A stretch of DNA of 64,000 nucleotides from Planctomycetota bacterium (GTDB lineage Bacteria > Planctomycetota > UBA1135 > GCA-002686595). Position numbers and translations under genes: made by a program. The DNA lies in the NCBI GenBank assembly GCA_016712565.1, contig JADJQU010000011.1, positions 166,191 to 230,190 on the forward strand. Reading direction: 5' to 3'. Below, piece by piece: positions 17,975 through 25,327 of this stretch. Position 1 is the stretch's first letter, and each line of letters opens with the position of its first letter. The notes beneath the pieces were generated by a model that did no database searches, was not told the origin of the DNA, and saw only the letters and a list, made by a program, of their open reading frames with translations.

Positions 17975-19609
17975 ATGTCCAGCTCGGGCCCGCGTCGCCT
18001 GTGGTGCTTCCTCTCCGTGGTGGTCGCGGGCCTGCTTGCGGCCTGCACGGACGAGGCGCCGCCCCGGCCGCGCCACGTGGTCCTGATCGTGGTCGACACC
18101 CTGCGGGCCGACCACCTGTCCACCTACGGCTACAAGCGGCCCACCTCGCCGGAGCTCGACAAGCTGGCCGCGGAGGGCGCGGTGTTCCGGCGGGCCGTGA
18201 GCCAGGGCTCCTGGACCCAGCCCAGCATGGTCTCGATGATGACCTCGTCCTACCTGTCGGATGAGGTGACCAGGATCCCCGGGGACCGGACCACGCTGGC
18301 CCAGGTGTTCCAGAAGAACGGCTACGCCACGGCGGCCTACATCTACAACAATGTGCTCAACCCGGGCCAGGGCTTCCACGCCGGGTTCGACGTGTTCGAT
18401 TGGGAGGCGCCGCCCTACGGCCCCATCGACAAGATCGCAGCGTGGTTCCAGGCCAATCGCGGCAAGCCCACGTTCACGTTCATCCACCTGAACGAGGCCC
18501 ACGATCCCTACGATCCGCCCGCGGAGTACGACCGCTTCGTGCGCGAGACCGACGGGATCCCCGCGGAACGCCACGAGTTCTACCGCAAGCTCCACGGAGA
18601 GCTGGGTCTCCAGCAGTACGACGAGAGCGTGCGTCGCATCAACGAGGAAATCGGCGGCTACGACGACGACGTGCGCTACAGCGACGAGCACATCGGCAAG
18701 ATCCTGGCCGCGATCCGCGCCACGGGCGAGTGGGACCGGACGGCGGTGGTGATCGCCGCCGACCACGGCGAGGGCCTGTGGACCCACGTGCAGTTCATGG
18801 AAGCCTCGCGACTCAAGGCGCTGCGCAATGGCGAGCCGCCCACGCTGTTCAACACGCTGCTCAAGACCCACGGCTCGCGCGTGGACCTTTCGTTGATCCA
18901 CGTGCCGCTGATCGTCGTGGCCCCCGGCATGCCCCAGGGCGTGCGGGTCGAGCCCTGGGTCGAGAACGTGGACATCGGCGCGACCCTGCTGGAGCTGTGC
19001 GACTTCGCCCAGCCCAAGGGCATGCAGGGCTCGAGCCTGGTGCCCCTGTGGCGCGAGCCCCAGAACCGGGCGCACCAGAAGCGCGGCGTGTTCAGCACCA
19101 CGCGCTACGTTTCGTCCTTCGTGGACCAGGACGGGTTCCAGCTGATCCAGCCCACGGCCCGTGGCGAGTGCGAGTTCGGGCTCTCGGCCGAGCTCTACGA
19201 TCTGAATCGCGACCCCGAGGCCCGTGAGAACCTGGCCGCGCTCCAGCCCGAGCGCGTGGCCGCCCTGCGCGAGGCGATCCACGAGCGCGCCAAGTCGGGA
19301 TTGAGCGCCTCGTCGATGGTCACGGCGGACTCGAAGGACCAGGAGGAGCGGCTGAGGCTGATCGGCTACACCGACGCGGGCGTGGTCGACACGTTGGACC
19401 ACACGTACGCCGCGATGAGCGTGGCGGAGCTCCTGGCCGAGCTCTCGAACCCGGTCAACATGGTCAACTGCCTGGTGCGCATCCGCGCGGCCATGGCGCT
19501 CTCCCACAAGAGCCTCTCCGCCGAGGAAAAGGCCCAGTTGCGGGCCCTCTACGAGAAGGAAACCTCCCAGGCCGTGCGACGGGTCCACGACGAGACCCTG
19601 GCCAAGTAG
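17975..19609 (+). CDS. Sulfatase-superfamily lipoprotein with Thr at the nucleophile site
   Basis: A 544-residue exported lipoprotein: signal peptide with lipobox Leu-Ala-Ala-Cys24. The alkaline-phosphatase/sulfatase core is clear: VVDTLRADHLSTYGY (metal Asp41), then AADHGEGLW for the second metal site, and a C-terminal LYDLNRDPEARENL. The sulfatase motif C/S-x-P-S-R reads T81-Q-P-S-M, so neither the formylglycine precursor nor the Arg is present. A Thr nucleophile is typical of LtaS-type phosphotransferases and some phosphohydrolases, so sulfatase activity should not be assumed. Residues about 160-260 hold an acidic, charged insertion, and the last 90 residues are helical. A leaderless start is likely. 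The paralogue-like gene at 50168 has the same substitution. Confidence 0.85.
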   Translation: MSSSGPRRLWCFLSVVVAGLLAACTDEAPPRPRHVVLIVVDTLRADHLSTYGYKRPTSPELDKLAAEGAVFRRAVSQGSWTQPSMVSMMTSSYLSDEVTRIPGDRTTLAQVFQKNGYATAAYIYNNVLNPGQGFHAGFDVFDWEAPPYGPIDKIAAWFQANRGKPTFTFIHLNEAHDPYDPPAEYDRFVRETDGIPAERHEFYRKLHGELGLQQYDESVRRINEEIGGYDDDVRYSDEHIGKILAAIRATGEWDRTAVVIAADHGEGLWTHVQFMEASRLKALRNGEPPTLFNTLLKTHGSRVDLSLIHVPLIVVAPGMPQGVRVEPWVENVDIGATLLELCDFAQPKGMQGSSLVPLWREPQNRAHQKRGVFSTTRYVSSFVDQDGFQLIQPTARGECEFGLSAELYDLNRDPEARENLAALQPERVAALREAIHERAKSGLSASSMVTADSKDQEERLRLIGYTDAGVVDTLDHTYAAMSVAELLAELSNPVNMVNCLVRIRAAMALSHKSLSAEEKAQLRALYEKETSQAVRRVHDETLAK

Positions 19610-19659
19610 GCGCGCCTCCTGGAACCTGCCCCCGCGCCCCTGGGCCGCGGTGGCGGATC

Positions 19660-20703
19660 CTAGTCCTCCAGATTCGCGGCCCAGGCCGCGGGCGAGCTGG
19701 GCCGCGCCGGCGCGTTCTGCTCCACGCCGCCCTCTTCGTCGAGGATCCCGATCACGTCCAGCTCGCGGCACTCGCAGGGGGCCCCCAGCAATTCGCTGAG
19801 GGAGGGCCGGGTGGAGCCGCCCTCGCCCGAGATCGCCTCCTTGACGTAGGTGCCGTGCTGGGTGCGCAGGCGCACCTCCAGCAGCGCCGAGGGCTCGACC
19901 TCCACGGACAGCGGGCCTTGCTCGCCGGCGATGTCCGGGGGCAGGGCCTCTGCGGCTGCCGCCGGCCGGTCCGCCGGCCGGTCCGCCGGCCGGTCCGCGG
20001 GCCGGTCCGCCGATCGATTCGCGGGCTCGGGCGCGTGGGGCGCCGCGGGGATCTCGGGCACCTCGGGAACGTGGGGCTCCACCGACAGCAATTCGATCCA
20101 GCGGTCCCGGTCCAGGTCCGCACGGCGATGGGCCACGCGCTCCGGCGTGTGCTGCACCACCGTGGTGCGCACGCCGAGGAGCCGGCGCGCCGCGGTCAGA
20201 TCGTAGGCCCCGTACACGGCCACCAGCGCGCGGTATTCCTTGGCGTGCTTGCCTTCCTTGACGGCGCGCACACGGGTCTTCTCGGTCCAATGCAGGCCCA
20301 GTACCTCGAGCCGCCCCGCGTTGCGGCGATTGATCTCGCTCTCCACCGCGGCCAGGTCCACCTCGTGCTGCTTGGGCCCGACGATCTCCATCACGAAGGG
20401 CCGGCCGCCCCCCAGCATGCGCACGTTGACGTCCTCGCGGCCCGCGCCGTGGAACTTGTTCTTGCGCGTCTTGAAGGCGGCACCCACCACCCAGCCGATC
20501 AGCTCCTGGACGGAGTCGCGGGTCAGCTTGCCGAAGCCCTCGCAGCGGGCGCAGCCCCGTCGACGGCGCGGGTGCCCCTTGCAGTCGGGGCAGAAGAAGA
20601 CGGTCTGGGGCAGGTCCCGCGAGAGCTTCTTGTAGTGGCCTTCGATGAAGACCTTGACCGGCTGGAGGCCTTTCGGCCCGCCGTGGGAGCGCTGTTCTTC
20701 CAT
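19660..20703 (-). CDS. Pus10-type tRNA pseudouridine synthase
   Basis: A 347-residue protein matching the catalytic part of Pus10, which makes pseudouridine 54/55 in archaeal and eukaryotic tRNA. The family motif GAGREDVNVRMLGGGRPFVM carries the catalytic Asp (D91). The C-terminal motif YVKEAISGEGGSTRPSLSEL also fits Pus10. A compact zinc-ribbon (Cys38, Cys41, Cys51, Cys54) precedes it, instead of the larger THUMP-bearing N-terminus of archaeal enzymes. A DRPA repeat linker splits the domain near residues 225-245. The start ATG at 20703 was chosen because the ordered sequence begins soon after it. Bacterial Pus10 is unusual, and TruB would normally make Psi55, so transfer from archaea is plausible. 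Confidence 0.82.
   Translation of the reverse strand: MEEQRSHGGPKGLQPVKVFIEGHYKKLSRDLPQTVFFCPDCKGHPRRRRGCARCEGFGKLTRDSVQELIGWVVGAAFKTRKNKFHGAGREDVNVRMLGGGRPFVMEIVGPKQHEVDLAAVESEINRRNAGRLEVLGLHWTEKTRVRAVKEGKHAKEYRALVAVYGAYDLTAARRLLGVRTTVVQHTPERVAHRRADLDRDRWIELLSVEPHVPEVPEIPAAPHAPEPANRSADRPADRPADRPADRPAAAAEALPPDIAGEQGPLSVEVEPSALLEVRLRTQHGTYVKEAISGEGGSTRPSLSELLGAPCECRELDVIGILDEEGGVEQNAPARPSSPAAWAANLED
19962..20013 (-). repeat. 12-bp coding repeat in the Pus10 gene (4 units)
   Basis: About four tandem copies of a GGCCGGTCCGCC-type 12-mer, read on the minus strand as repeated Asp-Arg-Pro-Ala. They fall in a linker inside the catalytic domain and are nearly identical, so they are probably recently expanded. 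Confidence 0.8.
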
Positions 20704-21176
20704 GGGATCCTGCGCCGAGGGTGCGCAACCAAACGACTGGAACGTTCTGGCGGCCGCGAACCGGAGGGGCCGCGGCGAATTGGAGGGCTGAACAGCATAG
20801 CGGGGTCCCCCACGGGCGCAACGCGGGAGCAGGCTCCGCCCGCCGGGAACACGCCTCCAAAGCCCGGCGGCGCCGTCCTGGGGCGCTGATCCGAGGCGCG
20901 CGCGCGGCTTTGGCTGATGGAGCTTTCCGTTTCGACGCGGCGCGGCCCTACAATCCGCCGCCGACCCGGAGCATCGCCGGGGTCCTCCAGGTTTCCAGCG
21001 GAATCGAGCAGGCCCAGGGGCCGGCAACGATCCACCGCGGCACGACGGAGCCCCGGGAGTTCCACCCACGCCCTCACAGACTCCCCACCGTCCCCCGTTC
21101 CGAGGTGGCGCGGCCCCAGGCGTCCCCTGGGATCCGACGCGGCCCCAGGGGCCGCTTCAGCACCCCACCCGACCCC
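20704..21176. other. 473-bp intergenic region upstream of lgt
   Basis: No gene called. It carries a TACAAT hexamer at 20950 as the only promoter-like signal, 227 nt before lgt. A 12-nt direct repeat, CGCGGCCCCAGG, occurs twice near 21108 and 21139, and the second copy continues into GGCCGC. Reading frames here are Pro/Arg/Ala shadows. Confidence 0.45.
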
Positions 21177-22034
21177 ATGCACCCGATCCTGTTCACGATC
21201 CCCGGCATCGATTTTCCGGTGCGGTCCTTCGGCCTGATGGTGGCGGCGGGCTTCCTGCTCGGCACCTGGATCCTGGGCAAGCTCGTGGCCCGCATGTCGC
21301 GGAACCCCTCCAAGGACGTGGAGCGCTACGGCGCCCTCCCGGTGTGGGTGCTGATCGGCGTGGTGCTCGGCGCGCGGGCCGTGTACGTGATCGTCTAGGT
21401 GGCCCGCGGCTCGGACACCGGCCACGAATACCTTTCGAAGCCCTGGACCATGCTCGCCGTCTGGCAGGGGGGGCTGGTCATGTACGGCGGCATGTTCGGC
21501 GGGATGCTGGGCGGCGTCCTGTGCGCGCGGCGGCTCCAGATCCCGATCGCCAATGCGCTGGATCTGGGAGTCACGGCGGCCTTCTTCGGCCAGGCCGTGG
21601 GCCGCGTGGGCTGCCTCCTGGTGGGCGACGACTACGGCGCGGTGGTGCCGGAGCGCTGGCGCTCGCTGCCCTTTCCAATCACGCTGCACGTGCCCAATCC
21701 GTTGCCGGCCCACAGCCTGTTCGGCGACGCCAACGCGGGCCAGGTGCTGTGGGCCACGCAGCCGATGATGTCGATCAAGGCCCTGATCGTGGCCTGTCTG
21801 GGCCTGTACATGCTCAAGCGCCGCCGCTACGCCGGGCAGGCGGCGCTGGTCATGGTGCTCTCCTACGCGATCCTGCGCAGCCTCGTGGAGCTCTTGCGCG
21901 GCGACGAGATCCGCGGCGTGTGGTTCGGCGGTGCGCTGTCCACCTCCCAGCTCATCTCGCTGGTCTCGGGCGTCGTGGCGTTGTTCCTGTTGGCGCGCTG
22001 GCACTCGCGGCGCGAGGCCTCGATCTCCTGCTAG
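21177..22034 (+). CDS. lgt: Prolipoprotein diacylglyceryl transferase, with in-frame TAG
   Basis: Transfers diacylglycerol from phosphatidylglycerol to the lipobox Cys of prolipoproteins in the inner membrane; the sulfatase-like lipoproteins in this window would be substrates. The N-terminal MHPILFTIPGIDFPVRSFGL, the signature GRVGCLLVGDDYG and the RSLVELLRGD segment identify it. One frame covers the entire gene except for a TAG at 21396-21398, after ARAVYVIV and before VARGSD. TAG is a normal stop for other genes here (cysS and topoisomerase VI A end in it), so it is not a reassigned codon. One substitution to TGG or TAC would restore a 285-residue protein. As read, only a 73-residue fragment is made. 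Confidence 0.85.
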
Positions 22035-22065
22035 GCGCCGCGCCGCAGCGTCGGGCGCCGTGAGC

Positions 22066-23073
22066 ATGGAATCGGAAAACTCGCAGGAACTGGCCACCTT
22101 TGCCGGCGTGGACGAAGCGGGCCTGGGGCCCCTGTTGGGTCCCCTGTGCTTCGGCTACAGCGTCTTCCGGGCGCCGCGGGCCCGGGCCGACCTGTGGCAG
22201 ACCCTGGAATCCGTGGTGGCCCGCGAACCGGGCTCCAGGGACGGCCGCCTGGTGGTGGCCGACTCCAAGGTGGTCTTCACGCGCAACGAGCGCGGTGCAA
22301 AACGCCTGGAACGTACGGCGCTCGCGTTCCTGGCGCTCCTGGACCCGCGCCGCGAGCCCCTGGCCGACGGACTGCGGCTCGCCTGGCATAGTCCGGAGGA
22401 ACTGGCGGTGGAGGACAGCGTTCGCGATGCGCACCCTTGGTACGCCGAACTCGCCGATCCCCTGCCGCGCCACCAGGAACGGGGCTCCCTGGAACTCGAG
22501 ATCGAACGCTTGGCCCGCGCGCTCGCCCGGGAATCGGTGGAGTTCCTCGACGGCGGCGTGCGCGTGATCCCCGAGGGGGCGCTCAACCAGAGCTTCGGGC
22601 GCACCGACAACAAGAGTCAAAGCGCCTGGGAGGAACTGGCCCCGATCCTCACGCGCGTCTTCCACAGGCACGGCGCCCAGGGCCTGCGGCTCTCCGTGGA
22701 CCGCCAGGGGGGCCGGTCCCACTACGGCCCCCTGCTCCGGTCGCTGTTCCCCGACTGTCGCGTGAGGGCCCTGCGGGAAAGCGAGGCCCTCTCGGCCTAC
22801 GTGGTGGCGGCGATCGATGGATCGCGGCGCATGCGGGTGGCGTTCGCGGAGAAGGGCGAGCGCCATTCCTTCGCCATCGCCCTGGGATCGTGCCTGGCCA
22901 AGTACGCCCGCGAGCTCTGCATGGATGCCTTCAACGCGAACTTCGCGCGCCACGACGGCTCGCTCTCTCCCACCGCGGGCTACACCACCGACGGCCGGCG
23001 CTGGCTGGCCGAGGCCCAGGGGGCCCTGAGCCTGGCGGGCGTGCGCGCATCGGACCTGATGCGCACGCGCTGA
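22066..23073 (+). CDS. Divergent, enlarged RNase HII-like nuclease
   Basis: A 335-residue protein; ordinary RNase HII is about 200. The N-terminus AGVDEAGLGPLLGPL (Asp16, Glu17) and VVADSK (Asp66) match RNase HII, and GSCLAKYARE matches the ASILAKVTRD helix. Candidate further acids are Asp near 211 in SVDRQGG, and the Glu of EKGERHS where the family has KGD. RNase HII removes ribonucleotides from DNA and primers. The insertions between DSK and the third Asp, and the Asp-to-Glu change, make the substrate less certain. It follows lgt by 31 bp in the same direction. The start ATG 22066 gives a short leader before the DEAG motif; GTG 22060 is an alternative. Confidence 0.72.
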   Translation: MESENSQELATFAGVDEAGLGPLLGPLCFGYSVFRAPRARADLWQTLESVVAREPGSRDGRLVVADSKVVFTRNERGAKRLERTALAFLALLDPRREPLADGLRLAWHSPEELAVEDSVRDAHPWYAELADPLPRHQERGSLELEIERLARALARESVEFLDGGVRVIPEGALNQSFGRTDNKSQSAWEELAPILTRVFHRHGAQGLRLSVDRQGGRSHYGPLLRSLFPDCRVRALRESEALSAYVVAAIDGSRRMRVAFAEKGERHSFAIALGSCLAKYARELCMDAFNANFARHDGSLSPTAGYTTDGRRWLAEAQGALSLAGVRASDLMRTR

Positions 23074-23110
23074 GGGCCCACGACCGCCCTCGACGGCGGA
23101 CCGCGACAGG

Positions 23111-23180
23111 CGAGGGCCATCGAGGTCCCTCGATGCCTATCGATGCCCATCGATTCCTATCGAAGGCCATCGGTGGCCGA
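23111..23180. repeat. 10-bp direct repeat array (about 7 units)
   Basis: Seven successive 10-bp blocks of the pattern CGAtgCCcAT (e.g. CGATGCCTAT, CGATGCCCAT, CGATTCCTAT, CGAAGGCCAT) without spacers, ending about 110 bp before the chosen start of the FAD gene. The period equals one helical turn. Confidence 0.75.
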
Positions 23181-23289
23181 CCCGGGGCACGCCGCCGGCC
23201 CCAAGCCGCCGAAGCCGGTCGGGCCTGCATTGCCCGCTCGCGGTTCTGGCCCGCGGCCCGGGCGGCGGGTACCTTTCTCCACCCCCACC

Positions 23290-24618
23290 GTGGTCAAGAA
23301 CACCGCGATCCTCGGCGCCGGCGTCTCCGGATTGAGCCTGGCGCGCTTCCTCCTGGAGGGGGGTGCGGCCCGCGACTCGGTCACGCTCTTCGAGGCCGCG
23401 GCCGAGGTGGGCGGCCTGTGCCGCTCGCGCACGGTGAGCGGGTTCACCTACGACCTGACGGGCGGCCACATCCTGTACTCGAAGGATGCTGCGGTGATGC
23501 GCTGGATGAAGAACGCCGCCGGCGGAGACGGGGCCTTCGTCGAGAAGAACCGCGAGACCAAGATCCGCTTCGGCGAGCGCTGGGTGCACTACCCGTTCGA
23601 GAATGGCCTGGCGGACCTGCCGCGGGAGGCGAACTTCGACTGCCTCAAGGGCTACGTCGAGGCCTGGCACCGAAGAACCACGGACGGCTCGCGCGCGCCG
23701 GAGGCCTTCGGTGCCTGGGTGCGCTGGCGCTTCGGCGACGGCATCGCGAAGCACTTCATGGATCCGTACAACGGGAAGGTCTGGAAGCGCGAGCTCGACT
23801 TCCTGACCTCGGACTGGGTCGCCGGCCGCGTGCCCGACGCGCCCATCGAGGACGTCCTGCGCTCGGCGGTGGGCATCCGCACCGAGGGCTACACCCATCA
23901 GTCGATCTTCTACTATCCGAGGAAGGGCGGCTTCCAGGCCATCACCGACGGCATCGCCGGCACGGTCATGGACCGCGTGCGGCTCGCGACGCCGGTGAAG
24001 GAAATCGTGCGCGAAGGCCGGGGCTGGCTCGTCGACGGCGAGCCCTTCGATCAAGTCGTTTCGACGCTCGCCCTCACGGACCTGCCGCGCATCGTGCGCG
24101 GCATGCCCGCCGACGTGGCGCGCGCCATGTCCGAGCTCGAGTTCAATTCGATCACCTGCATCCTGGTGGCGCTCGACCGCGCGGAGCAGCCGGATCTGTC
24201 GTGGATCTACCTGCCCCACGACGAGCAGGGGCCCGCGAACCGCGTGACGTACATGTCGAACTACTCCCCGGAGAACGCGCCGCGGGGCAAGAGCTCGTTC
24301 CTGTGCGAGGTGACCCACGACTCGCGCGCCAAGACGCCTGGGAGCGAGCTCGAGGGCCAGGTGATCGCCGGGCTAGAACGCGCGGGCCTGCTCTCCCGCA
24401 GCGAGGTGCTGTTCACCGACCGCGAGACCACGCGTCACGCCTACGTGGTCTTCGACCACGCCTACGCCGCGCGCCGTGCACGGGCCCTGGGCTGGCTCGA
24501 AGAGGTCGGCCTCGTGCCGCTGGGCCGTTTCGGCCGCTTCGAGTACGACAACTCCGATCAGTGCGTGATCAAGGCTCGGGCGCTGGCCGCGCAACTGGGT
24601 CGCCCGCAGGCCCGCTGA
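23290..24618 (+). CDS. FAD-dependent oxidoreductase / UDP-galactopyranose mutase-like
   Basis: A 442-residue flavoprotein with an N-terminal FAD-binding Rossmann motif (AILGAGVSGLSLARF, then LFEAAAEVGGLC). The following GFTYDLTGGHILY, RWVHYPFENGLADLP and FMDPYNGKVWKRELDFL resemble the amine-oxidase/protoporphyrinogen-oxidase and UDP-galactopyranose mutase superfamily, where a substrate-side domain follows the FAD domain. Likely in envelope sugar or isoprenoid-type metabolism, but the substrate is not determined. The start is placed at GTG 23290, directly before the Rossmann strand, because the sequence from ATG 23143 is low-complexity and overlies a 10-bp repeat array. A TACCTT at 23270 fits the later start. 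Confidence 0.72.
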   Translation: MVKNTAILGAGVSGLSLARFLLEGGAARDSVTLFEAAAEVGGLCRSRTVSGFTYDLTGGHILYSKDAAVMRWMKNAAGGDGAFVEKNRETKIRFGERWVHYPFENGLADLPREANFDCLKGYVEAWHRRTTDGSRAPEAFGAWVRWRFGDGIAKHFMDPYNGKVWKRELDFLTSDWVAGRVPDAPIEDVLRSAVGIRTEGYTHQSIFYYPRKGGFQAITDGIAGTVMDRVRLATPVKEIVREGRGWLVDGEPFDQVVSTLALTDLPRIVRGMPADVARAMSELEFNSITCILVALDRAEQPDLSWIYLPHDEQGPANRVTYMSNYSPENAPRGKSSFLCEVTHDSRAKTPGSELEGQVIAGLERAGLLSRSEVLFTDRETTRHAYVVFDHAYAARRARALGWLEEVGLVPLGRFGRFEYDNSDQCVIKARALAAQLGRPQAR

Positions 24619-24622
24619 CGGG

Positions 24623-24970
24623 CTAGTTCTCGTTCCCCTCGGCGGTCGGCGCGGAGGGACCACCCTGCGCCGCCGGCCCCGCGGCCGGTTCACCTCCGCG
24701 CAGGGCCCACTCCCCTGATTCGTCGCGCACCCAGTTCGTGAAATCGAAGTGCACGGACTTCACCTCGTGGAGCCGTCGCACGTCGGCCTCGAAGGCCTTC
24801 AGGGCCTCGGCGGTGTCCTCGCGCGGACGTTGGGCCCCCACGACCGCGGGCTCCCCGGTCAACTCCACGTGTCCCCGCCGAACGAGGAAGTTGGTCTTCG
24901 AGAGGTCGATCCAGTGCCGATTCAGCGCGTTCCGCACTCCGCACCGCAGATCCAGGTCCTGTTGGCTCAC
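24623..24970 (-). CDS. Small BON-like protein, 115 aa
   Basis: Convergent with the FAD gene. A GTG at 24970 gives MSQQDLDLRCGVRNALNRHW, followed by FLVRRGHVELTGE, a region with the alternating pattern of BON domains (small alpha/beta domains that bind membranes or lipid/peptidoglycan), and VRRLHEVKSVHFDFTNWV. The C-terminus is Gly/Pro/Ala-rich. No signal peptide is seen from this start. Function unknown; the domain assignment is by pattern only. Confidence 0.5.
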   Translation of the reverse strand: MSQQDLDLRCGVRNALNRHWIDLSKTNFLVRRGHVELTGEPAVVGAQRPREDTAEALKAFEADVRRLHEVKSVHFDFTNWVRDESGEWALRGGEPAAGPAAQGGPSAPTAEGNEN

Positions 24971-25327
24971 GTTGTCCCCCGACGCCCGTGGCGTCCATCC
25001 TTCCGCACCCGGGGATCGATTCGTCCGGGGAGCGCTTCGGCCATGACCGCCGGGTCGAATCCCAGGATTCAGGTTGGGTTTCGCGCCCCGGCGCGGGCCC
25101 CTGTGGTGCTGAAAACCCACGACTTACATGCATTCCCGCGCGGGCCTGGCTCCCGCCGCGCGGGTCCGCGCGCGCCCTTGGGGTGCCTGCACCACCGGGG
25201 ACCCTGCACCACCGGTGACCCTGCACCACCGGGGACCGGGCACGGATCCGCGGCCGCGGGTCCGCGAGCGCCCCACGGCCCCAAAATCCTGGGGCCCGGA
25301 CAACCCGCGGGACCTGAACGCCTCGGC
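24971..25327. other. 357-bp intergenic region with 17-bp repeats
   Basis: Lies between the divergent-side BON-like gene and the end of glyQS. Apart from the 17-bp direct repeats at 25188-25238 I see no gene, hairpin or terminator. Confidence 0.55.
25188..25238. repeat. 17-bp direct repeat, 3 units
   Basis: Three contiguous 17-bp copies starting TGCACCACCGG at 25188, 25205 and 25222, differing at one or two positions. Confidence 0.85.

Noticed and set aside
23111..23180. CRISPR-like repeats
   Set aside because: 10-bp units with no spacers and no cas genes; a simple tandem array.
23143..23289. Longer N-terminus of the FAD protein from ATG 23143
   Set aside because: It lies on the 10-bp array and is Pro/Gly/Arg-rich, whereas the Rossmann motif begins right after GTG 23290.
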